DNA of 37,822 bases, taken from the NCBI GenBank assembly GCA_021777105.1, contig JAIQZQ010000120.1:1-37822 (forward strand). Reading direction: 5' to 3'. The DNA comes from Candidatus Anammoxibacter sp. GTDB taxonomy: Bacteria; Planctomycetota; Brocadiia; Brocadiales; Anammoxibacteraceae. Positions 1 through 7,359 of the stretch are shown here, in pieces (positions within the stretch are counted from its first letter, which is position 1; each line of letters starts with the position of its first letter). The notes under the pieces are model-generated. The model was not told the DNA's origin. It saw nothing but the letters and a program-made list of their open reading frames with translations, and searched no databases. The position numbers and the translations under genes are program-made.

Positions 1-1
1 A

Positions 2-115
2 CGCTCAAGCCTTCTTGAATTTCTCATAGGCAGCGCTTTAGACCATCCCCTTAAGAAATTCATAGGAAAGAATGCATCCCCTGATATGATGCCGGAATGG
101 AAATTAACTGGTTAA
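2..115 (+). CDS. C-terminal end of an unidentified protein (partial)
   Basis: Frame 2 is open from the left edge for 37 codons and stops at a TAA at 113-115. It reads as a plausible protein end, with a helical stretch (SSLLEFLIGSALDHPLKKF) and the final residues PEWKLTG. The start lies outside the window. I do not recognise the family. A chance open frame of this length is possible, so the call is tentative. The gene would converge on the MBOAT remnant and the ankyrin gene. Confidence 0.4.
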   Translation, partial: RSSLLEFLIGSALDHPLKKFIGKNASPDMMPEWKLTG

Positions 116-150
116 TGGAACTCATCGCTCACTAGTTATAATCATTAAAA

Positions 151-228
151 TTAAAAATAAATAAACGGGGCTTCGCTTGTGCCGGCAAAACATAAAGTAA
201 TTATCGTGTAATAAAGATGATACGTTAT
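151..228 (-). pseudogene. 3' end of a second MBOAT O-acyltransferase gene (remnant)
   Basis: The minus strand encodes 25 codons plus a TAA that align without gaps to the C-terminus of the intact MBOAT gene at 3662-5110. Shared stretches include ITY, LYYT, ITLC and TSEAPFIYF. By hand I count about 61 of 75 identical bases, and more than half of the differences are silent third-position changes. That pattern fits a diverged paralogue that was once functional better than a recent copy. An in-frame TAG lies directly upstream, and the ankyrin stop codon sits only a few bases before the homology begins. The rest of the gene is gone. It is an inactive gene fossil. Confidence 0.75.
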
Positions 229-232
229 CTAT

Positions 233-2548
233 TTACCTGTGTTTCTCTAATACCTTAATCACTTTAGCCGGCGCTTCATATTTTTTAGCAAACGCTAAAG
301 CTGTATCGCCTCTATCATCCTTGATTTGAATATCCGCGCCATTAGCCAACAACATCTTTACTATATTTAAGTTTTCCATAAAAACCGCTCGATGCAAATT
401 CGTGGCTCCTTCAAACCCAATTTTATTAACATCCGCTCCTCTTTTAAGCAATAGATCTACAATCTCAGTGTTTTCACGATTAATAGCATTGCCTAACGCG
501 CTCTTTCCCATGGCGTCGGTTGCGTTAACATTTGCCCCATGCGCAATGAGCATGTTAACAATATCTTTTCTGGTTCTGTATAATGAAGCAAGCATCAAAG
601 GGGTTTGTTTAAGGACCATTGTTTTGGCATGGATATCCACCCCTTTTGATATCATCAACTCTATAATCTTTATATTCCCTTTAATAACTGCCCGATGAAA
701 CGTTGAAAAACCCTCATCTTTATCAAAATTGTTAATATTAATTCCGTTTTCAATAAGAGCTTCCGCCATTTCCAAATGGTCCTGATTCACGGCAATATCA
801 AGAAGCGTTTTGCCTGATGCGCTTTTTATGTTAACATTATATCCATGTTTTATAAGCTCCTTGACGGTTTTGGCGCCATTAATAAAAACTGTATGCCTCA
901 GGCGTAAAAGATCATATAATTTGTTGTCAACAGTGGCTCCGTTATCAACAAACAGTTTTGCTATATCCCAATATTCATGCGATATAGCCAGGTCTAAAGG
1001 CGCCGCCTTGTTCATATCTGGTGCGTTAATATCTACGCCTTTTTCGATGAGTATTTTCACCGCGGCTATTTCACCGCTTAACGCCGCCATATGCATAGCT
1101 GTTTGAGAATAACAATTCTTAGCGTTAATTTCAGCCCCTTTTTTCAGCAAATAAGCCGTTATCATGACATCCCCGTCCTGCGAAGCGCGCATTAACGCCG
1201 TATCTCCGTTATACAGTTTGACATTGACATCAGCCCCTTTCTTTATTAGGTAATCGCAAGCTCCGATATTTCGATTCTGCGCGGCAAGTATTAATGCGGT
1301 TGCTCCATCCTGTTGTTGAATATGAACATCCGCCCCGTTTTCAAGAAGATATTTAGTTAATAGAGTGAAATGCCTATCTTTATTGCTGTTGACGACCGTA
1401 TCAGAGAAAAAAGTGGCATTCTTATAGTAACCGTGTATTACGGAAAACATCATCGCCGTCAATCCGTTATTATTTTGGGTATTAATATCCGCTCCGTTTT
1501 CAATTAGGCATTTACTCATTTCCACATTGCCTGATATAACTGAGCGCATAAGCGGTGTATTTCCTTCTTCTCTGTTTTTAGCGTTAATATCGGCCCCATT
1601 TTTAATCAATAAGCGCGCGATGTTTACATTTCCGCTATCTACCGCCCGCATTAACAATGTCCCGTCGTTGTCCCGGATGTTTGCATTGCCGCCTTTTTCT
1701 ATGAGCGTTTGAACCATTTCCGTATAACCGTTTTTCATAGCAATCATTGCGGCCGAATGCCCTTTATTATTTTTAGCATTAATATCGGCTCCTTTTTTTA
1801 TAAGCAATTTCGCCATGGCAAGGTCATTAATTTCAGCGGCAAGAATTAACAATGTGGTATTGTCGCTATTCTTCGCATTTACATCCGCGCCTTGCTTAAT
1901 CAGAAAGTTAGCTATATCTTTATATCCTTTGTTGACTGCTCCCATTAGCAATGTGTTATTATTGCTATCTCTTGTATTTATGTTGCCGCCGTTTTCTAAA
2001 AGTAAACGGACTATTGCCTTATTTCCTTTAAATAAAGCAATCACTATTGGCGATAGGCCGTCATTGTTTTTGACATTTATATCTACCCCATATTCTATTA
2101 GTAGACGAATGATATCAATATTTCCTGTCTGGGCCGCGCCCATTAACACATAAGTATTATTGCCGTCTCTAGTATTTACATCCGCCACATTTTCAAGTAA
2201 CATACGAATCATTTCCGTATTGCCTCTAGACAAAGCGGCAATAATGGCGGAAGTTTTGCTATTGTTTTTAACGTTTACATCTGCTCCGTGTTCTATTAGC
2301 AGTCGGGCAATCTCTATGTTTCCCGCATGCGCCGCTCTCATTAACAATGTAGTATTATTAATATCTTTTGCATTCACGTTGGCGCCTTTGCCGATTAGAG
2401 CACGAGCGGTTGATAAATCGTTTTTTTGAATAGAAACAAGCAAATTATTTGTTAACTCGGCTTGTGTTTCATCGGCAAATAAACAAGCGTTGTATGCAAA
2501 TATAAAAATCCAAATTAACACAAATAAGAAAGTTATATAAATTTTCAT
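233..2548 (-). CDS. Secreted ankyrin-repeat protein
   Basis: About 771 residues from the ATG at 2548. The N-terminus is a typical signal peptide: a Lys at residue 2, a hydrophobic core (ITFLFVLIWIFIFAY) and a likely signal-peptidase I site after CLFA, before DETQ. The rest is roughly 21 consecutive 33-residue ankyrin repeats with the pattern TLLMRAA..GN..IA.LLI..GADVN.K. One repeat near the middle carries a longer insertion (around NATFFSDTVVNSNKD). Ankyrin solenoids bind other proteins, and the partner here is unknown. A TTG at 2608 extends the frame by 20 residues and has a better Shine-Dalgarno-like AGGCGG. I prefer the ATG because it gives a compact signal peptide. The gene follows the SGNH/MBOAT pair on the same strand after about 100 bp and may be co-transcribed with it. 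Confidence 0.9.
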   Translation of the reverse strand: MKIYITFLFVLIWIFIFAYNACLFADETQAELTNNLLVSIQKNDLSTARALIGKGANVNAKDINNTTLLMRAAHAGNIEIARLLIEHGADVNVKNNSKTSAIIAALSRGNTEMIRMLLENVADVNTRDGNNTYVLMGAAQTGNIDIIRLLIEYGVDINVKNNDGLSPIVIALFKGNKAIVRLLLENGGNINTRDSNNNTLLMGAVNKGYKDIANFLIKQGADVNAKNSDNTTLLILAAEINDLAMAKLLIKKGADINAKNNKGHSAAMIAMKNGYTEMVQTLIEKGGNANIRDNDGTLLMRAVDSGNVNIARLLIKNGADINAKNREEGNTPLMRSVISGNVEMSKCLIENGADINTQNNNGLTAMMFSVIHGYYKNATFFSDTVVNSNKDRHFTLLTKYLLENGADVHIQQQDGATALILAAQNRNIGACDYLIKKGADVNVKLYNGDTALMRASQDGDVMITAYLLKKGAEINAKNCYSQTAMHMAALSGEIAAVKILIEKGVDINAPDMNKAAPLDLAISHEYWDIAKLFVDNGATVDNKLYDLLRLRHTVFINGAKTVKELIKHGYNVNIKSASGKTLLDIAVNQDHLEMAEALIENGININNFDKDEGFSTFHRAVIKGNIKIIELMISKGVDIHAKTMVLKQTPLMLASLYRTRKDIVNMLIAHGANVNATDAMGKSALGNAINRENTEIVDLLLKRGADVNKIGFEGATNLHRAVFMENLNIVKMLLANGADIQIKDDRGDTALAFAKKYEAPAKVIKVLEKHR

Positions 2549-2644
2549 TTTAAAAAATTGGTTAAATAGATTAAGAAAAGGAGTTTGCTTTATAAATGGA
2601 TTGGACAAGTTCCGCCTAAATCGACAAAAGGGGATTTGAGCTCT

Positions 2645-3635
2645 TTACAGATCGCTTACAAACATATTTAAACGGCTCATAAGGATGCGGGAAAATAGCT
2701 TTGCCGGATATGAATCATAAATATGCTCCAAATCATTAAACAAAAACGGATCTGTTCTAAAAAGCATGGTTTCCCCGGTGTCAAATTTATAATAAGGAAT
2801 CTTATTATTAAATGCTATGCCTTGGATAGCGGAATATAACGCCTTCTGTTTTAGGTTATCTGAGTAATATCTTCCTTTTGATATCTCAGAGAACTTTGAG
2901 CGTGAATAACCATCACCGTTAAGGAAAAAACTATATTCAGGGATTTCAACAAGCGCGACAGGTATAGACAATGTTTTTAACTGTTGAACAAGTTTCTCTA
3001 AACTCAATAATTGTATTTTATTTATATTAGTGCGGTTCTTTCTAATTAAAAATTGTTCAAATTTTGCTATTGAGCGACGAGGCAAAGCATCGTCTTTTGA
3101 ACTTTCTTTATTTTTAAAGATGTACTTAAGGAAGTATGACGACCTTCCCAATGAATTTAAAAAGACCTTTATTTCATTTTCGTTACCTTCCGATGCTAAA
3201 AAAAAAGGCAAAGCATCCCAGGGTTTTAAACGCAAGAACGTTTCAGCCTGATTAAATATATTTGGTCTTGCAATTGATTCCCACGACACATCAATAACAA
3301 CTAATTTTGGCTTAGGATTATATTTTAGGAAAATATCGAAAATAGTTAGCATTTGGGAAGGCCTTCCGCCTGGAAAAGCAAGCTTGTGAACTTTAAGATT
3401 GTTTTCAATAAAAACAGATTCATCAATGCCATGTCCAGTATGAGACGACCCAACAAATAAAATATCAACTTGATCTTTTATCCGATATATTTCCCTGGGG
3501 GGAGTTAAAAACACCTTCGCTGTTATCCCAATATTTTCCAACTATATATGATGCGACAATATTATCAATGAGAATAAAAAAGCTTAAAAAACAGAAAATT
3601 TCAATAAACAGTTTTTTAGTTCTAATGCGTTTCAA
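2645..3635 (-). CDS. SGNH-like O-acetyltransferase partner of MBOAT, frameshifted near the start
   Basis: The long frame (298 aa from a TTG at 3541) has a GSSHTGHGID block, as in the nucleophile block of SGNH/GDSL-type esterases and AlgJ/AlgX-like partners. Near its end is DLEHIYDSYPAKLF, which fits the DxxH catalytic block. This frame lacks a membrane anchor. In another frame directly upstream (from a TTG at 3635, with AGGT 8 bases before it) there is an N-terminus with one TM segment (LFIEIFCFLSFFILIDNIVA). The two frames meet at a run of six G on the plus strand (3497-3502). With five bases there, one continuous 329-aa protein results. It is therefore either a sequencing error, a phase-variable tract or a recent mutation. 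The protein would act in the periplasm with the MBOAT channel to acetylate an exported polymer. Confidence 0.75.
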
Positions 3636-3661
3636 AATGATATGACCTGTTAATTACACTG

Positions 3662-5110
3662 TTAAAACTGAAAGTATATAAAAGGGGCTTCGCTTGTGCT
3701 GTACAAACATAAAGTGATCATCGTGTAATAGAGAGGATATGTGATCCACCTGCGCTGTAACATTTTAGGGATTCCGGCCGGTAAATAATAACGCGTCCAC
3801 TCCAGAGCCATCAATCCGCAAATCAAGGCAACTCCAACATGAATATTGGAAAAACCAAAAACCGAAGCCTCTTTGATGACATAATATTCAATAACAGGTT
3901 TTAGCGAAAAGCTGTTGAAATCTGCTAATTGTTCAACAATATAAAAAGACTCGCTCAACGAATTTGCCCTGAAGAATATCCACGCAAAACATACTACAAC
4001 AAAAGTCGCAAATATTTTAAGGATATGAACCGCGAGGTTTTCATGTTTTGCTTTTTCAATTAATTTGGCGAAAATCAATGTAATCAGGAAAAACAGGCCA
4101 TGAATAAATCCCCATATAACAAACGTCCAGTTTGCGCCGTGCCAAAGCCCGCTTAACAAAAAAACAGCCATTACATTGAAAAAATGTCTATATTGCGAAA
4201 CCCGATTTCCGCCTAAAGAGAAATATACATAATCACGGAACCATCCGGTTAATGACATATGCCACCTTCTCCAGAATTCAACCAGATTTTTAGAGAGATA
4301 AGGAGCGTTGAAATTCAGACATAGATCAAACCCAAGCATTTTGGCTACGCCGCGCGCAATATTGGTATACCCGGCAAAGTCGCAATAAATCTGAAAAGCA
4401 AAAAAGCATGTAGCGACAAGGAAAGTCCCTGAAGTCTGTGTATATGGATTTTTGTAAGCCGCGTCCACAACTTTGGCAAGCGTGTCTGCAATTACAACTT
4501 TTTGAAACATTCCATATAGGGCTAAACGAAACCCTGATACAATTTTATCGTAATCATATGTCCGGTTGGATGTTATTTGCGGGAGCAAATGCGAGGCGCG
4601 TTCAATAGGCCCGGCAACCAGTTGAGGGAAGAAAACAACAAATAGCGAGAAATCAACATAACAGGCAACAGGCTTTAGTTTGCCTCGGTATATATCAATT
4701 GTATAACTCAACGTTTGAAATGTGTAAAACGATATGCCTATGGGCAGCGCTATTTTCCAAAAAGGCCTGGAAACATCCTCGAAACCGACAAAATGTAGGA
4801 AATCGTAAAATTCAGAAACAAAAAAACCTGAATATTTAAAGAAGAAAAGCATAACCAGCGTTGTAACAAGGCTAATACATAGAAAGAATTTCCTCTTTCG
4901 CTGATTAGGGGCTTTATGTATCATGGAACCGCAATAATAGTTGATAAAAGTGGCAAGAAATATGAGGAACAATAACTTCCAGCTCCACCATCCATAAAAC
5001 ACATAGCTGGCAACTAACAAAAACCTGTTTTGCCATGCGCGGGACATGTTCCAATAGGCAACAAAAACTACAATGAAAAAAATTATGAACTGATATGAGT
5101 TAAATAGCAT
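3662..5110 (-). CDS. MBOAT-family membrane O-acyltransferase (AlgI-like)
   Basis: 482 residues with about ten or more hydrophobic segments, a normal size for AlgI/PatA/DltB relatives. Family motifs are present: LPIGISFYTFQTLSY, DFAGYTNIARGVAKMLG, FWRRWHMSLTGWFRDY near residues 279-294, and GLWHGANW with the expected catalytic His at residue 324. Proteins of this family pass acetyl groups across the inner membrane to a secreted or cell-wall polymer, usually with an SGNH-type partner, which here is the next gene downstream. The ATG at 5110 has AGAG upstream. The polymer cannot be named, since no polymerase or export genes are in the window. The 3' end has a decayed paralogue at 151-228. Confidence 0.93.
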   Translation of the reverse strand: MLFNSYQFIIFFIVVFVAYWNMSRAWQNRFLLVASYVFYGWWSWKLLFLIFLATFINYYCGSMIHKAPNQRKRKFFLCISLVTTLVMLFFFKYSGFFVSEFYDFLHFVGFEDVSRPFWKIALPIGISFYTFQTLSYTIDIYRGKLKPVACYVDFSLFVVFFPQLVAGPIERASHLLPQITSNRTYDYDKIVSGFRLALYGMFQKVVIADTLAKVVDAAYKNPYTQTSGTFLVATCFFAFQIYCDFAGYTNIARGVAKMLGFDLCLNFNAPYLSKNLVEFWRRWHMSLTGWFRDYVYFSLGGNRVSQYRHFFNVMAVFLLSGLWHGANWTFVIWGFIHGLFFLITLIFAKLIEKAKHENLAVHILKIFATFVVVCFAWIFFRANSLSESFYIVEQLADFNSFSLKPVIEYYVIKEASVFGFSNIHVGVALICGLMALEWTRYYLPAGIPKMLQRRWITYPLYYTMITLCLYSTSEAPFIYFQF

Positions 5111-5211
5111 GAATTCTCTTTTACAGGAATATATTAAATGCTTGAACTGAATTTATATTTATCTCAGCCATAATACCAAACATTCAATTTTTATACAAAA
5201 GGCTATTTTGA

Positions 5212-5752
5212 TTACCACACAGCCTCATACCCTGGAGGCAGTGCGTTCCACTTCCTTCCGTATACGTGGGCTTTTTTAGTGGGTTCTCCATTGCTGTTTA
5301 CAAAAGTGTTTCCGGCTCGTGCCCAAGCCAATATACCGCCGATGAGGTTAAAAACCGAATACCCTTTTTTGCTCAATTTTTCCGCCCACTCGCCGCTTCG
5401 ACAACCAATCGTGCAATAGACAAGGATTGGCGTATTTTTAAATCTAGGCCCGACCTGCTCAAATTCTTCCAGACTTATGGCGTCCGGTATAATAGAAACG
5501 CTCCTCTCCCTATCCGGCCGCGCGTCCACAACCAACCATTTTTCGTGTTTACTTTTACGCTGAAATTCAGCGACCGAAATCTCTGCGGCATCATGATGCC
5601 GTTTCCGAAACTCATCAATAACGTGTTCAAGCTGTTTCATATCTCTTGATTCATTCGCGCATGTTTTTTTAATAAAAATACTTGTAAAAGCGACAAGGCG
5701 AATAACAAAAAAAACTACAAATAAAAAAACTGATTGCGCCTTTTTTAGACAT
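5212..5752 (-). CDS. Rhodanese-domain protein with N-terminal membrane anchor, apparent frameshift at the start
   Basis: The rhodanese domain has VVDARPDRE and the active-site loop CTIGCRSG, followed by GGILAWARAGN and a C-terminal tail ending PPGYEAVW. It would transfer sulfane sulfur or bind a thiol outside the cytoplasm. The open frame runs upstream to 5844 without a convincing start. A strong Shine-Dalgarno (GGGGGGAGG) followed by an ATG at 5752 lies in another frame. That frame begins MSKK and enters the rhodanese frame if a run of six A (T on the plus strand, 5741-5746) is read as five. The joined product is 179 aa: MSKKAQSVFLFVVFFVIRL, then a signal or anchor segment, then the domain. 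The alternative start at 5844 would need no frameshift but has a poor ribosome-binding site. Confidence 0.8.
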
Positions 5753-5889
5753 TTAAATAGGCCTCCCCCCAATCGAAAATTATTAACACAAACGATAAGG
5801 AATGGTAGGCAATTAAAATTATACATTTTTATATTATATTTCAAAGGATCTACGTCACATATTTTTGTGATTTATATCACATTTTTTTA

Positions 5890-6440
5890 CTCGTTACAAG
5901 GCTTCTGCCCTGATCGTTACCCATAAATAAGCTCAGAACAATATTTAAAATGAATATTCAACTAAAACGCCCTGAAAGGGCAGGAATATATTAGCCCAGG
6001 GTAAGCGAATGCGCCACCCTGGGTAATGAATCACAACCTGATTTACCCTGAAGGGGTTAAATAGCCGATTAACAATTGCAATGCATCCCGTATTTCATGG
6101 TTAACGAAATGGAAACGAAGCTATCTATCCCTTTCAGGGAAAATACTTTTGTTATATTTTAACCTAGGGTGGCGCTAACGCTTACCCTGGGCTAGTATAA
6201 GTAGCCCTTTCAGGGCATAATTGAATAAATTTTATTTTCCGGCTCTTAAATGTACAGATGACATTTATGGGTAACGATTAGGGCTCCTGCCTTATAACGC
6301 GGTGTTCCAAGAGGATCTTCCTCTTTCCCGTTATGATCAATTAATACTAAACCGATCTGCAAATGACAAATTCATTGAAAATGTTAATTTGAGGCGGAGC
6401 CTCATAGCACACTACATTACAAGGCAGGAGCCTTGTGACG
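5890..6440. repeat. Element E copy: GTTACAAGG inverted-repeat unit, interrupted by element A
   Basis: The left part (CTCGTTACAAGGC at 5890) continues after the element A insertion as CTCCTGCCTTATAACGCGG and GAGGATCTTCCTC. An inverted partner follows: GAGGCGGAGCCTC, then ACAAGGCAGGAGCCTTGTGACGAG near 6414-6440. The uninterrupted counterpart is at 13691-13950. Each half is itself a hairpin. No coding sequence is visible. The first 45 bases upstream (5845-5889) may hold the rhodanese promoter but show no consensus. Confidence 0.6.
5909..6282. mobile_element. Element A copy 1: snap-back inverted-repeat element with target duplication
   Basis: The ends are CCTGATCGTTACCCATAAAT (5909-5928) and its near-perfect complement at 6263-6282, with one mismatch in 20. 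The flanks are GCTTCTGC (5901-5908) and GCTCCTGC (6283-6290), an 8-bp direct repeat with one mismatch that looks like a target-site duplication. Inside, two halves face each other. Each carries a CCCTGAAAGGG-type hairpin, an AGCCCAGGGTAAGCG...CCACCCTGGG hairpin and a CCCTGAAGGGG-type motif. The whole could fold into one long cruciform. It has no open frame, so it would have to be moved by an enzyme encoded elsewhere. An inverted relative is at 25208-25591. Confidence 0.75.
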
Positions 6441-6565
6441 AGATTGTAGAGCTTGCTGATATACACTGAACAAGTTTAAATTTACAAAATATTAGATGAC
6501 AATTAGTGTGGCGGTATGTAATGAAAGCGCGTAGCGTAGCTCTTTGTATTTGGCGCACGGCTATG

Positions 6566-6660
6566 TAACCCCTTCAGGGTAAATGCGGTTGTGGTTCATT
6601 ACCCAGGGTGGCGCATTGCTTACCCTGAGCTAATATATTTTAGCCCTTTCATGGCGTTTT
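6566..6660. repeat. Half copy of element A
   Basis: This stretch contains the CCCCTTCAGGGT, ACCCAGGGTGGCGCATTGC and CCCTTTCATGGCG motifs in the same order as the right half of the 25.2-25.6 kb copy, without the terminal repeats. It is a truncated or degenerate half. Nothing else is visible in the rest of the gap up to 6841 except AT-rich sequence. Confidence 0.6.
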
Positions 6661-6841
6661 ACCCAGACATCCTGTTTGTTGTTGATTAACATGGCAAACA
6701 AAAAATAAAACAATATACATAAAACTAATTAATCTTTTTTTAAGCATGTTAAACGTAAATATTATATAATGTTAAGACAAAAATTGAAGAATTGTTTACA
6801 GTTCCCAAATAACATTTGAGATAATTAATTTTTTAGATAAA

Positions 6842-7030
6842 ATGAAGAAGAAAAGTATAAGAAAGTCTATTGCAAACTATGAGATTAGGATTAAAGACCA
6901 TTTAGAAAAAATAGACAAAGAGTTGTCCAGAAGTTCTCCCAATGAAAATATTATCGCATATTTTAATGCGGAGATCAGAAATTTTAAAAACCTTATTGAA
7001 AAAAATGTAAAACGCCTAAAGAAACATTAA
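6842..7030 (+). CDS. Small helical hypothetical protein
   Basis: 62 residues, very Lys-rich, predicted almost entirely alpha-helical or coiled coil (YEIRIKDHLEKIDKELS, then AEIRNFKNLIEKNVKRLKK). There is no signal peptide or known motif, and I do not recognise it. There is no clear Shine-Dalgarno before the ATG. The next gene starts 10 bp downstream on the same strand, so the pair is probably one transcript. The positive charge here and the acidity of the next product suggest, as inference only, that the two proteins could bind each other. Confidence 0.6.
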   Translation: MKKKSIRKSIANYEIRIKDHLEKIDKELSRSSPNENIIAYFNAEIRNFKNLIEKNVKRLKKH

Positions 7031-7040
7031 AGGAGAAAAA

Positions 7041-7265
7041 ATGACTATAGATTGCCTTAGCAATATTGAAACCTTAAAAAGCCTGCTGCCTGACTTCAAA
7101 GATGAGTTCAAAGTTTTTATTAAAATTGTTAATAGACTGGAAAACGACAACCTTTCAGAGGAAGAGTTAGATGATATATTAGCGGATTTATCAGGTTCTA
7201 CAGCGCATTTGCATTTCCATTCAAAATCAATTCTTGATGAGGTCGAACGAATACAGGATGAATAG
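7041..7265 (+). CDS. Small acidic hypothetical protein
   Basis: 74 residues, acidic (NDNLSEEELDDILADLSG, ILDEVERIQDE), with a HLHFHSK patch near the end. A good ribosome-binding site, AAAGGAGAAAAA, precedes the ATG and sits in the 10-bp gap after the preceding 62-aa gene. I recognise no family. The two-gene, basic-acidic arrangement is seen in some toxin-antitoxin and regulator pairs, but no catalytic motif supports that. The gene converges on dnaE2. Confidence 0.65.
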   Translation: MTIDCLSNIETLKSLLPDFKDEFKVFIKIVNRLENDNLSEEELDDILADLSGSTAHLHFHSKSILDEVERIQDE

Positions 7266-7280
7266 GGTTACATATTTGAT

Positions 7281-7298
7281 GGGAGACTAAAGTCTCCC
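7281..7298. terminator. Hairpin between convergent genes
   Basis: GGGAGAC-TAAA-GTCTCCC is a perfect 7-bp GC-rich stem with a 4-base loop between the stop codons of the 74-aa gene and dnaE2. No T-tract follows on either strand, so it is at best a weak or factor-dependent bidirectional terminator. Confidence 0.35.
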
Positions 7299-7359
7299 CT
7301 ACCCGCTTTGCTCTATACGATTTGCTCGGAGTTTATGCTGAGTAATTACGAAGCTCTCT

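Noticed and set aside
402..2429. Plus-strand open frames opposite the ankyrin repeats
   Set aside because: They recur at the repeat period and reflect the repeated ankyrin codons; no independent start signals.
151..3740. Integrative element with attachment sites formed by the MBOAT 3' end
   Set aside because: The two ends differ at about one base in five with mostly silent changes, unlike identical attachment sites, and no integrase gene lies between them.
5890..6660. CRISPR array
   Set aside because: The repeats are inverted hairpins of unequal spacing without uniform spacers, and no cas genes are present.
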